This document shows positions 43,626-54,247 of a stretch of 64,000 bases of DNA, in pieces. The notes under the pieces were generated by a model. The model saw only the letters and a program-made list of their open reading frames with translations, ran no database searches and was not told the DNA's origin. Position 1 is the stretch's first letter, and each line of letters starts with the position of its first letter. Origin of the DNA: Zopfochytrium polystomum (taxonomy: Eukaryota; Chytridiomycota; Chytridiomycetes; Chytridiales; Chytridiaceae). The position numbers and the translations under genes were made by a program. The stretch spans positions 186,001-250,000 of the forward strand of contig JAIVFJ010000081.1 of NCBI GenBank assembly GCA_025765615.1. The letters are read 5' to 3'.

Positions 43626-45480
43626 ACAGAGCTTGCACAGTTGCTGTTCGTTCTACTTCTCGCTGGTCTTGCCAACCATTTTTCCATCGGCTCGTCCTTC
43701 CTCCGCTGCTCCTTCTCGGCCTTGCGGCGCGCCTCCTCGCATGCCTTTCGCTTTGCTGCGAGCTTGGCAGCGACTGGTTGTTACTGTTTTGGTTTTTTTT
43801 TTTCAGCAAAGACAGGCAAGTTGCTTGAATCAGACAACTGATGCGCTTGTTCAAAAAAATTTTCCCACAACAAAACTCACTTGACAACAGGAAGGCAGCC
43901 TCGCAGTATAACCACTTGATGGCTACAAGAACATGATCCATTGCTCTTTGGAAGGTCAGAGGACTATTACAAAGACTGAAGTGCTTGACCTTAAATTCAA
44001 AGAGGCCTTTTGAAGGGATGAAGGCTGTTTTGCGGCAATCCTCTTCCTGGGAATTTGCCAGAAGTCACTGAGCAAATCCATGGCACTAAAGATGCATTTG
44101 TTGCTGATTACATCAAAGACTTCCTCAATGCGGGGAGTGGCTAATGGTCCTTGATTGTTATTTCGTTCAGTTTCCTGAATCAGCACAGAAATGCCACAAA
44201 CAGTCAGGTTTCTTAGTGAGGACTACAGGCACTGCAAAAGGAGAGCGACTTTCATGTACGACATTAGCGTCCTTCATCTGGGCGATGTTATCTCAGAGCA
44301 CCTCTGTGCACCCAAGTCCTTCTGGGTAACACTAGCAGTAATCTTAGCACCCTCCTGCAACCTGATAGTGTGTGGAGACAGGAACTTAGAACCGGAGATG
44401 ACACTGAGTCAGAGGATATTAATGTACTTACTTGTCCACTAATTTCTTTAGACATGTAACCATTTCTTTACCAAAAATCTCAGCAATATGTTTTTTTTAG
44501 CTTAGTCCATATCGATTCATCAGTCATGTTGGCTTCAGCTGGAAGATATTCCAGCTTGTCCGCAAGCTGTAGTATTTTGGTGTTGCATGTTGGCAACAGA
44601 AGAACCGTTGTCTGCTTCAACGAGGTTTTTGGCATCAGACTCATTACCAGGGTCTTTCTCTTCCTCCTCAAAGAGACAGAAAACATCCTCGACTGCATTG
44701 GGAAGAGGTGGAGCCTCAGAGACGTCTTCCACCAGGTCAACATCTTCAGAGGAATCAGGGGCTGCCTCGGCATACAGACCAGAGGTACCTTTCTTGATGT
44801 TGTTGAGGGCGCTAAGGAAGGACTTCAGGCTCATACTTCTGTGCTATTATGAATCACCCTCTGGAAACATCTGAAACCTTCTAGAACATTCCTTCCTGGA
44901 ACGTTGTGGCACCTTCTGGAACCTTCTTTGCTTTCCTGAATTGTCTTGTTGTCATTGGTATCATTGGTATCATTGTATTACTAATTGCTCTTTCTGGAAC
45001 TTTCTTTGAGTCTTGACAAGGAAGACTCTCAAAAAGTATACAGGGGGGATGGGGGACCTGTCCCATCCCTCAAGTGAATTATTGTTTCCAATACAATCAT
45101 CACTCCTCTCAGTTCCTTGTCTGCTTTGCCCTGTCCTGCCATGTTCCTGACAGTACTGGCTTGTGCCGCAAGCATAGCGGGGCACATAGAACCAGTGTGT
45201 TTCACCATCACGGTAGTGTAGGTCAGCAGCGGTGATGAGAGAACAGGGAAGTGTACTTTCTTATCCATGAGGGAAAGCGAAAAAAATTGAATGATCGCAA
45301 TGACGCCCCACGACCCTCGGCACCTTTTCCTCCAACAACAGAGGGGCAAACTGGTCTCCAGAATCCCACCTAGCAGGAACTTGACTTTTCACTTCATTGA
45401 CTGCAATTGCTGAGGCAACAGCGAAAAAAAATATTTCTTTTGTAATGTTAATAGCCAAAAAAATATTGCACTGAGGTTGG
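43626..45480 (-). mobile_element. Ty3/gypsy retrotransposon relic 2 (minus)
   Basis: Minus strand. Reverse-transcriptase blocks SPFAVPVVLTKKPDCLWHFC (about 44255), LNEITIKDH (about 44150) and PRIEEVFDVISNKCIFSAMD with FWQIP (44110-44040) are split over frames. Upstream (44834-44480) is an acidic Asp/Glu-rich segment and beyond the inserted LTR-A (44846-45152) further weak similarity to about 45470. The 43640-43800 part encodes a Lys/Arg/Glu-rich helix (KRKACEEARRKAEKEQRRK) that I cannot place. Confidence 0.65.
44846..45152 (+). mobile_element. LTR-A solo LTR, copy 4
   Basis: It matches the other LTR-A copies from TATGAATCACCC to GTTCCTGACA. The 5' TG is lost (ATTATG). The flanks GTGCT and GTACT differ at one base. 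The TATA box is degraded to GTATACAG and one heat-shock pentamer is mutated (GGCACCTTC), so this is the oldest-looking copy. It is inserted in gypsy relic 2. Confidence 0.85.
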
Positions 45481-45616
45481 GGTCACTTCACCTACCCTCT
45501 AGCCACAACTTGAAGTCACTCCAACACAATGTTCAACGTCTGACAAAGGCACCACCTTCTGAAGGAAATTGCAAACATCAGCAACTGTCCGGCCATCACC
45601 GACAGTTGGTACCCTG

Positions 45617-45985
45617 TGTAAACAGTGTACTCTGAGTGAGTGAGTGGAAGGAGTGAATGAAGTGGAGATGTGTGTTTGTGGGTGGTCCTTCTCCCCACCT
45701 TGGAGAGAAAGAGAAAAAAACTCTGTTATGAATTATTGATGATGATATACACGCTGTAATGGTTGCTAGGCAAGCGTGACTGGCACAGGGTAACAACCTC
45801 TCCTATATTATCTGCTTGAGCAGAGGAGGAAGAAAACTGTAGACACTGGGTTTCCGTTCCACTTAATACTTGGAGTATTTGTCATCAGCGCAAGCCAGCA
45901 CCCAGGTCTGCATTGGCAGTGGCTCGCTCTCCCATGGGCATTGTGAGAACAATAACTGATAGTCACAAAAGGTTCGAGTCCGTCT
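45617..45985 (-). mobile_element. LTR-B copy (minus, truncated)
   Basis: Reverse-complement LTR-B starting TGTAAACAGTGTACTCTG and cut after GGTTCGAGTCCGTCT, where the poly(T) of LINE-A copy 3 begins. The LINE therefore inserted into, or was joined to, this LTR. Confidence 0.85.
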
Positions 45986-47672
45986 TTTTTTTTATTTTTA
46001 ATTTTTTTTTTTTATTGTTCCAGCCCCAGAGGGGCTGGCGGGAAGAGAAAGAGCCATCAACAGTGAACCGTAATGGACTACGTCCAGGTATCACCTCAGC
46101 AAACCCACCCATGCACTACAGACTTACGGGGTCGTCAGGCATCTCCACCGCACATAAAGCCACAATGATCAAAGGAGAAGGGGAAAACACAGAATCAAGA
46201 AACTAGAGAAGTGAGTCTGAAGGAGGTCAGTGTAAGAGAGGGAAGCAGCTGTGAAAAGTCGGAGGGTTGGGATAAGTCAGATTAGGCTACAGCCCATGTC
46301 AAGATTGAGAAGGGCAACAGTGGCTCAGTGAACGTTGGGGGGCTCAGCAGGAGATGGGTGACAAGTGACTCTTGCTTGTTGGAATGAGGGAAGTTGTATT
46401 GTGTGGTGAAGCCAGATAATACCTGCAACAAGTTTTATGCGGTGAAGGTAGTGGTCAATCCATCTGGAAGAAGCCTTGGTGCACAAAAGTCAGATGCCTG
46501 GGCAAGTGTCAGTGGAGTGCCGGTGACTACATGTGGTGCAGCGAGGTTGAGAGGGTTGTGAAGAGCTGTTACGAGTTCTGTGGGATGATGGAGTGGGAGG
46601 GAGGGAAGAGTTGATGTTTGGAGAAGACAGTGGGTGAGAGGCTGTGGAATGAGGGTGAGAGGCCTGGGAATTTGGTGGAGGGGATCTGCGGGGCCTGGAG
46701 CGCTTGTCAGAGGGCTTGATGGACTTTGACTTCTCCCAAGAGATAGTGTTGTCACAACAGGGAATCCAAATAAGTCAATGGGCATCAAGAAGGAGCTGAT
46801 GGAAAGCAGTGACAAGGGTTTTAAGGACAGAGGCAGCAGGGTTATCAAGTGAGAATAAGGAGTCATAAAAGGATTGAGGGATGAAGCCACGAAGGAGGGA
46901 GGAAAAATTGATACAAGATTGACGATCAAAGAGAAATTCAGGGCAGGAGAGCCAGTAAATTGGATGGGCTTGGGGAGGAGAGCGACCATAAGGTGCAGGA
47001 GGAACAGACGAGGAAAGAGTTTCAGCAAAGGTGTTGCGAATCATGCTAATGGTGTCAGCAGCTGCAGGGCATTGCCAGACATGCTCTGTGGTTTCCAAAG
47101 CATGGCATCGACGACAGAGCCCATCAGGGTAGACTTGAGGGTGTCATTGGTGTAGAACTTTTTGGGTGGGCAAACTGTTGCTGAGGATTTGAAGTCAATT
47201 CTTGCGACAAGCAGAGCCAGGGAGGGTGCCAAAGAGGGAAGAAGGTTTAATTCCAGAGTGGAGAACAAGAAACATGGCTTCCCAATGAACTAGGTCAGGG
47301 TTGTGGGTGATGTGGGCAAAGGCTAAGGTGTTCAGAAGAGCAAAATGGTGAGAGAGACCTGTGAGGAGTTGCAGTTGTCATGGAAGTTGGCCCAAGACCA
47401 GGGCGGTGACTGGGAGGATCTGTTGTGAGGGGATTGGTAACGATTGGGTCGGAAGTTGAGGGTACAGATGATGCCAGCTTGTCTGCTCATTTGTTGCCAG
47501 TGTCGCTGTTGTGTCCACGAACCCAGGAACTTGTGGAGGGGGGCCAATCCAAGACTGTAGAGTGGCTGCAATGCATGCCCAAAGGCTGGGGTGGGAAGTG
47601 GTGTGCAAAAGGCGATGGAGGGAATCAGAGAGAGGAGGTGTGTTGAGCTTGCTGTGTGGATGGGGACTAAAT
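45986..47672 (-). mobile_element. LINE-A copy 3 (minus, 5'-truncated)
   Basis: The poly(T)/(A) end lies at 45986-46016, then the 3' consensus TTCCAGCCCCAGAGGGGCTGG. The minus strand encodes the METTEHVWQCPAAAD finger (about 47098-47050) and stops within the region just after the RNase H domain, near 47672. This is the 5' truncation expected of target-primed reverse transcription. It preserves the site that is interrupted by LTR-B in copy 2. Confidence 0.85.
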
Positions 47673-47960
47673 GACTAAAAAAATCAATTGCCATAATCGA
47701 TGGACTCTGTGGGGACGCAATGGGGGACTCTGTGGGGGACTCTGTGGCGGCTTCGTTTGTACTAATTGGCAGGCCAGATGGATATGTCTCGGATTGAAGG
47801 AGTGAGGATCAGGGAAGCGGCGGACAGGAGTTGACGGTGTCAGAACGCACCTCAAGTAGAAGACATTGTCATAGATTGGTGATGTGGCTGCGAGGAGTCC
47901 AGAATATTTTGCGCACGGTCCAGAAATCCCCCAATATATCTCATCATTGCTATTGTTCAT
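47673..47960. other. Spacer
   Basis: It contains a short repeat of GGGGGACTCTGTGG (47711-47745). No gene recognised. Confidence 0.4.
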
Positions 47961-47961
47961 T

Positions 47962-49345
47962 TTATTCGGCGGATAGCCACGCGTGCGACCCGGTTTTGAG
48001 CCCTAACCCATTCACCCGAATGTCATCACACACAAACCAATCACTCGTGATGGGACGGCCGGCCTCGCTTGACGCAATCCTGTCCACCTCCTGCGCAACA
48101 AGAGCAAACTGCCGCCAAGTGCACCGAGGTACGCCAGCTCCATCCACGTTGTAGCTTTCTGCCACGTCTGCCTCAATGGCCGCGACCACGTCCCTCACCC
48201 CGAGCCCCCAAAACGGTGGCTCCCACCACGCAACGGCTGGATCGGCGTCGCCACATGGCGCTTTCTGCTCCAGTTGCGCGGCCACGAGCCGCCGCCACAC
48301 CCCGTCGACGGCTGAAATCACGCTCGCGTCTGGGATGGGCGGTGGGGCACGTCCCACCCGAGTACCGCCGGCGGCGGCCACGCCCTCCTCTGCGGTGCGC
48401 ACGCACCACCCCAGGACGCGCTGCACGCGCCGGCGGTTGCGCGATCCGTCGCAAAAGTACACTGCCTTGGGGTGGACGCTGCCGCTGCTGCGCACCGGGA
48501 CGCCCGGCGGCGTGGCCGCGCCGTCCAGCGCGGAACGCAAGGACCACATAACGCGAGAGCGCTGTCGCCAGCCACGGCAAGTCGCCTCGAGGCGCGCGGT
48601 GGCGTCGGCGTCGAGCCAGCGCTCGATCAGAGGCGCTACCTCCGCAGTAAGACGGGCCGGGCACAGGCAGCACGACCGTGGCTGCGAGTAGAGTTTGTCA
48701 TCGTTGTCGGCGGCAGGGCGCTCGCAGTGCTTCTGTGGCCGACGCCGCCGCCACCATAGCCGCGAATGATCGAGTCGAGGAACGCGGCGGTGCCTTGGCG
48801 CCACTTGCGCCAGACGACGAGGAACGGAACATCATTTACGAAGGTTTCGTCTCGGGTGGGATCCTTGTCGAGCCTGACGGCCAAAAGGGAGCGTTCCTCT
48901 TCGGTCAGTTGCCTTTTCTTGCGTTGAGAAACGTATGGACCGGTTGCGTCGAGTATGGGACGGTTCTTGTCAGTCGCATTTGGCCATACATGACCCTGGT
49001 TTGTGAGGTCGATGCCCATTGCTTGGGGTGGAGGGGCGTTGTACCTGATGTCATGGTCATCGATGCTGAATGGTGTGAATTCAGCCCTCTGTCGTTTACA
49101 GCTGCTGGAAGTGTGCACATCCTTGGAGTACATGTTTGACATGTGTTGCTCTTCTGACGCAATGAAACGTTCGGAATGGGGAAGGCGTGGTTGGTGTTGG
49201 GAGGGAAGACACTGATGAGCGGGAGTTTTTGGGAGGCTTGACGAGGATGAGCCCGAGCCAAGAGAGGAAGAACTTTTGAGTTGGTCAGTTTTCGCCCGCT
49301 CCTTCTTCGATTTGGACTGTGACTTTCCCAGTGAAGCAGTCAAGG
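47962..49345 (-). CDS. Unidentified protein next to DDE transposase
   Basis: Two overlapping minus-strand frames (49343-48636 and 48804-47962) probably form one gene joined by an intron or frameshift near 48700-48850. The N-terminal part is Ser/Lys-rich and disordered, with LTEEERSLLAVRLDKDP and PFLVVWRKWRQGTAAFLD. The C-terminal part is GC-rich: CCLCPARLTAEVAPLIERWL, a Trp-rich core (WWEPPFWGLGVRDVVAAIEA) and a final RPITSDWFVCDDI. I recognise no family. Because it is divergently paired with a DDE_4-type transposase across a repeat cluster, it may be the accessory protein of a Harbinger-like transposon, but I see no clear Myb/SANT domain. Confidence 0.4.
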
Positions 49346-49734
49346 CAGTTCAAGAGAGCTGAGATACCGCACCTTCGAGGTCTTAACCTTCCACTCTGCC
49401 ATTAAATCGCTGAAGATTAGTTTGACTGGTGTATGAACAAATAGAACAATAACCCACCTGTGATTTTGTTGTTGAGGAAGGGAGTGGAGAAGCGGATGAA
49501 CTTTGGAAAGTGTTTTGCTATGTGGTCGACTCTGAGCTTGTCAGGTGGAAGTTGACTCCAGTCGAGAGCGGCGCAGACCTTGCTCAATCGGTTGGTGTGT
49601 TTCTGTTCCCAGCGGTCGTCGTAATCCTTTTTTCGTTAGGGTTCACGCCATCCTGTCCAACAAGTGGGCTGGGTGGCAAAAAAGCCCACACCCCAAACAA
49701 CGGAAGGACGAGCCAAAGCCCCCAAAACAGGCAC

Positions 49735-49965
49735 TCCAATATACTAGCACACGCTCCAAATAACTTGCACGTGCTCCAAAATCTTTTGTGCAGCACCACA
49801 CCGAAATTGCACCATCTCACGAGCAAAACGGCTGTCATTTTCAATTGACCAGGCGTATATCAAAATGGAGCGCGTGCACTTTTCTTAGAGCGCGTGCATT
49901 TTTTTTGGGGCGCGTGCGTTTATTTTGGAGCGTGTGTACATTTTTTGGGGCGTGTGCCATCAATT
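49735..49965. repeat. Inverted clusters of GGAGCGCGTGC motifs
   Basis: Five copies of a 20-21 bp unit (GGAGCGCGTGCA followed by a T-rich tail) lie in tandem at 49864-49965. Two or three copies in the opposite orientation (GCACACGCTCC, GCACGTGCTCC) lie at 49742-49785. Together they form an imperfect inverted array just upstream of the transposase start. Confidence 0.75.
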
Positions 49966-50085
49966 TGGTCCATGGACTTGCCCCAATTCAGCCGTCTTCT
50001 TTGCAAAAGATGGAAGCTTTTCGATTTTTTGATGTTTGGAGTCTGTCTGACGTAGTGTGTAAGTAAACCATATGTAAACGCATAA

Positions 50086-51156
50086 ATGCAAATGGCACCC
50101 ACCTCGCCATTCATCAGCCCAATGAACGAATGGCAATGGGAGGCCCTTTTCCGCCGAAGGTTCTCCAAATATGACGATGGTTTGACGAGCACAGCACCCC
50201 CGCAGCCCCAAAAAAAGCGATATCGAGCAGCAAATGACGAAGACTTCCGTGGATTTTTTGGTATCAGTCCCTGGGTCTGCCAGTCGCTGTGGGAACAAAT
50301 TCAAGCTTGCCACTGCCAGTTCCCGAACCCGCAACCTCTGCACCTTCTTTGTGGCCTTTACCTTTTGAAAGTGTACCCAACGCAAACCGTTGCAAGGAAT
50401 GTACTTGGATGTAGTCACCAATCTTGGCAGACGTGGTCCGACCTTGGGCTGAAGTATCTTGCTTCAATTGTGGAGGTTAGAAACATTGCCACCTTTATCT
50501 TTTCTAAAATTTTCAAGTTTTCTCTTGAGGATCGGTGGCAGAACTGGACATCAGATACATTTTCGATGTATGTTGACGGAATTGACATGCTCGTGCCAGA
50601 ACAGCAAAAACAAAAGAAGTCTGACTACTCACACAAATTGAACCACGCTGGCATTCGCTTCCTCGTTGGGACGGCAATTGGATCAGTTAAGATTGTTTTT
50701 GTCAGCAACGGCTTTGCTTGTGGATCCCACCCCGATCTGCGAATCGCTCGTGAAGAACTTGTCCCACTCCTTGGCGCAGATGAGAAGGTTGTTGCAGACA
50801 AAGGGTTTCGTGGTGAGCCAGCAATCATCACCTCCTCTGGCATTACAAGAGATCTTGTCAACTGGGCCATTCGGCGAATTGGAACGCGCCACGAAAACGT
50901 CAATGCTCTCTTGCGCGAATTCCATTGCCTCACAACCATGCAGTTTCGCCACTGCCAGCCGCGCTTGAATGAGTTCTTCAGGATTATATGCTTCATTGTG
51001 AACGTGAAGCTTCAGTACGAGCCACTCTACGACATTAGGGAGGCCCTCCTGGGACTGATTCAGCAGAGACTTGTGGCGGATATAGTGGGGGCCGGAGCAG
51101 CAGGCAGCAGTGGCTCCGACACATCCGACACAGATGGTTCCCACTCGCCCTTTTGA
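50086..51156 (+). CDS. DDE_4-type (HARBI1-like) transposase
   Basis: A single open frame of 356 codons. The N-terminus holds a helical DNA-binding region (FFGISPWVCQSLWEQI). The catalytic core shows YVDGID, then YSHKLNHAGIRFLVGTAIG, SNGFACGSHPDLRI, VVADKGFRGEPA and RHENVNALLREFHC. I take the acids to be the Asp of VDG or GID, the Asp of ADKGF and the Glu of RHEN. This spacing fits DDE superfamily 4 (PIF/Harbinger and relatives). Between KYLASIVE and FSLEDRW lies a 42-nt GT-AG segment (about 50477-50518) that is in frame and may be an intron. The frame is intact, unlike the other transposons here, so it could be recently active or domesticated. Confidence 0.75.
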   Translation: MQMAPTSPFISPMNEWQWEALFRRRFSKYDDGLTSTAPPQPQKKRYRAANDEDFRGFFGISPWVCQSLWEQIQACHCQFPNPQPLHLLCGLYLLKVYPTQTVARNVLGCSHQSWQTWSDLGLKYLASIVEVRNIATFIFSKIFKFSLEDRWQNWTSDTFSMYVDGIDMLVPEQQKQKKSDYSHKLNHAGIRFLVGTAIGSVKIVFVSNGFACGSHPDLRIAREELVPLLGADEKVVADKGFRGEPAIITSSGITRDLVNWAIRRIGTRHENVNALLREFHCLTTMQFRHCQPRLNEFFRIICFIVNVKLQYEPLYDIREALLGLIQQRLVADIVGAGAAGSSGSDTSDTDGSHSPF

Positions 51157-51221
51157 GAACCCCCCGGAATTTATCCACCACCACCGCAGCAAATTTAAGC
51201 ACCCGGATTTCTCGCACAAAC

Positions 51222-51268
51222 AAAAAATAAAATAAAATAAAATAAAATAAAATAAAATAAAATAAAAG
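51222..51268. repeat. (AAAAT)n microsatellite
   Basis: About nine uninterrupted pentamers (TAAAA) downstream of the transposase. Confidence 0.9.
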
Positions 51269-51466
51269 TAAAAAAACTCTGTAACCCATTCGGTACACTT
51301 GCAATTGCAGTCTCCTTGTACCCAAAAAATGTTTTCATTGCAGATTTGTTGTGACAAAATCCAATCCAATCAGGGAATGCCACCACACCAACCACGGGTG
51401 CACGACGGACCCACGGGCAGGCGGCACGCGGCAGGCGGCAGTTTCGGCAGCAGACACCAACATCAC

Positions 51467-52080
51467 TCACACCGCCCGCACCTTCTTCCTGTTACGCACA
51501 CCCTTTCCCAATGCCACCCCGACACCCTTGCCTAACTTGCGCGCCGCCGTGCCAGCCTTCCGCAGAAGTCCGCCCATCTTCTTCTTCCACTCTGCGGCGC
51601 GCTGGCCCCAGCGCTTCTTCGCCCCGGCGAGCCAGCCAGCCATGGCCGACCGCTGCGCTGCAACGAGACGGGCAAAGTCGGGCCTCTTCGTCTTCGCCGG
51701 GGTGGCGGAGCCAGCGCCAGCGCCAGCACCACCACCAGCGGGAGCGATGGCCTTTCCGGTCCGCACGCAGCACTGTGCGTTGGCACACCACCGCCGGCGT
51801 ACGCAACGGGCCGGCAGGCTTGTGCAAGGAATTGGCGCGAAAGCGGGACAGCCTTGACCTCCACGCCTTGTTGTTGACCCTCGGCTTCTCCCTGAGTGAA
51901 CTGCCGTCGCCGCCGCGCATTGGACGTTCGACTTCGGGCAATCCAGTCGGCTTGGGACTGGTTGGCTTCCACAAGACCCTGCCAGTTTGGTGGAGCCAAT
52001 CCCAGCATGCGGAGAGAAGCTCTTCACCAGATTTATCAGGAGAGAGGATGTAACGGAATTCAGTTTTGTCGTCCATTCCT
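51467..52080 (-). CDS. Unidentified GC-rich minus-strand reading frame
   Basis: A long minus-strand frame ends at 51467 with a strongly basic, Gly/Ala/Lys-rich amphipathic tail (RLVAAQRSAMAGWLAGAKKR, then AAEWKKKMGGLLRKAG). Before it lies a Cys-bearing segment (CVRRRWCANAQCC). A second frame from about 52075 contains KTEFRYILSPDKSGEELL and CWDWLHQTGRVLW. GC content and codon bias resemble the unidentified gene at 47962-49345, so it may belong to the same mobile unit. Family unknown. Whether the frames join is not resolved. Confidence 0.35.
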
Positions 52081-52119
52081 CTATGGAACTCTGCTTGTTG
52101 TTGCCAATTCGTTGCAGGC

Positions 52120-53798
52120 AGTGGTGAGTGGACCTTTGGTATGTGAACAAGGAAAACACTCACGTCCTCCTGCTCCGTTGGGAAGTCCAGGGATACACAT
52201 CGTGTGGGCACCTGAGCTGCCCTCTGCAGTGGCTGCGGGAGGGAACTCGTCGCACTGCCAGCCCTGCATGCCATCCACACCCAATGTTCTGCAAATGGGT
52301 TTATGCCTACAAACTCTACCCTTTTGGCTGGCTGAAGTGATGGAAAGCCCATCTTGTCGCATGTGGAAACACCCAGCGCAAAGGCATCCACTACACAGAC
52401 ACATTTTCTCCTGTCATCCAGATCCAGGCCATTCAACTGCTCATTGCAGTCAGCCTTGCTTTGACCTCAAGTACCACAGCATGGATGTCAACACAGCCAA
52501 CCTGTACGCTTTTCTTAAAGAAGTCATCGACAAGCATCCACCAAAAGGCCATGAGCAATTCACTCCAGATGGAAAGAAACTTTTCTGCAAACTCCCCAAG
52601 AGCCTCTATGGACTTCATCAATCTGAATGCAACTGGTTCCTGACCTTTGCAAGTGCATTGTCGAGAAACTTGGCTTCAACCAATCTCTTGCTGAATCCTG
52701 CCTCTTCTTTCAAGTAGACCCTCAGCAGCAAACGTTTGAAATCATTTTTGTTTTTGTCAACAACATCAATGTCATGCCCAACACCCCATCTCTTGTTGCA
52801 AAAATTGAGGACGCTTTTCACACTGAATACAGCATGTCTCTCAAGGAAACCACTGTCACCCAAGTGCAATGCTGAAGGCATTTGGATGGGCCTAGACGAA
52901 TACACCAGGACAATTCTCACTGAAGAGAAAATGTGGGACGACCTGAATATTGCATCAACTCCAATGTCTATCACCTTTCTGCATGACGAAACGTCAATTG
53001 AACTCAGTGAGAGCAACTCAAGCTGGTATTGATTGGCACTCATGAAAATTCAATATCTTGCAACACAAACTTGACCAGATATCACATTTGCAACAAATGT
53101 GCTCTCCCAGTTCCAACTGAAGCCACACCCCATAGGATGCTTCAGTGTATGCAGCTGGTTCAAGGGTGTCATTTGTGAAGAGCTGTAGCAGCTTGTGGCT
53201 TTGCCTGTAGAATAATCCGTAGTCCCAGGTGCCTTGGAGGTAACGAAGCAGGCAGCGGAGTGCATTGCAATGGCACTAGGCGAACCTGGAGACTGCACAT
53301 TGCACACTGGATATGTTTTTTTCCTCATGGGCACTGCTGTCTCTTGGGTCTCACGCAAACAACATTGAGTATGACTATCCTCCACAGAAGCAGAATACTA
53401 CTCACTTTCTGAAGCCTTCCAAGAAGCACAATGGCTCCAAGCCATATTATCAGAGTTGCAACTCCCCGCACAGCAGCCACTACCAATCCTCAAGGACAAT
53501 CAATCTGCAATTGTGCTCAACCCTCTCACACATGCTTGCACAAAACAAATTGACATACGTGCTCATTTCCTCTGACAAGGTGTAGCCACTGGAGAGATCA
53601 CTGTACCCTATGTACCAACCAGCGACCAGATTGCAGACATTCTCACAAAACCACTCTCGACGTCTCAGCACCAGTGACTGACCTCACTACTTGGCCTCCA
53701 ACCTGCTCCAACCTTTCAAACACCCTTTTGGTTGAAGCCTCAGATGCTTACACATACTTTGCATAACTGGTGCTACACCCATGGCCATTGTGTGGGGG
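52120..53798 (+). mobile_element. Ty1/copia retrotransposon relic with internal inversion
   Basis: Copia reverse transcriptase and RNase H blocks on the plus strand: FCKWVYAYKLYPFGW (about 52290), GIHYTDTFSPVIQIQ, MDVNTANLYAFLKE (52481), FCKLPKSLYGLHQSE (52584), a degenerate catalytic VNNINVM (52760), TPMSITFL, PDITFATNVLSQF (53075), TGYVFFLMG (53300), LSSTEAEYYSLSEA (53376) and ILTKPLST (53640). A piece of about 140 bp (about 53142-53285) is inverted: its minus strand encodes the missing ALRCLLRYLQGTWDYGLFYR. Frames are broken by several stops. Confidence 0.85.
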
Positions 53799-54247
53799 TG
53801 CCAGGTGGAACTGACTGGTTAGCAGAAAGAGGCACAAGATGGACCTGAACCTATTGTGACTATCAGTTATCATTCTCACGATGCCCATGGGAGAGTGAGC
53901 CACCGCCAATGCAGACCTGGGTGCTGGCTTGTGCTGATGACTAATACTTCGAGGGTTACTGGCTTGTGCTGATGACAAATACTCCAAGTATTAAGTGGAA
54001 CAGAGACCTGGTGTCAACAGTTTTCCTCCTCCTCTGCTCAAGCAGATAATATAGGAGAGGTTTTTACCCTGTGCCAGTCACGCTTGCCCAGCAACTAATA
54101 CAGCATGCGTATCATCATTATGTATCAATAATTCAAAACAGAGTTTTTTTCTCTTTTTCTCCTAGTTGCGGAGAAGGACCACCCACAAACACACATCTCC
54201 ACTTCATTCACTCCTTCCAATCACTCACTCAGAGTAGACTGTTTACA
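53799..54247 (+). mobile_element. LTR-B as 3' LTR of the copia relic
   Basis: A 449-bp LTR-B from TGCCAGGTGGAACTGAC to GACTGTTTACA. A purine-rich GGGGG run, a plausible polypurine tract, lies directly before it. It contains a small internal duplication (GCTGGCTTGTGCTGATGAC, about 53928-53972). This position makes LTR-B the LTR of this copia family. Confidence 0.75.

Noticed and set aside
49510..49848. Short plus-strand frame upstream of the transposase
   Set aside because: It runs through the inverted motif array and has no similarity. It is better explained as non-coding repeat DNA.
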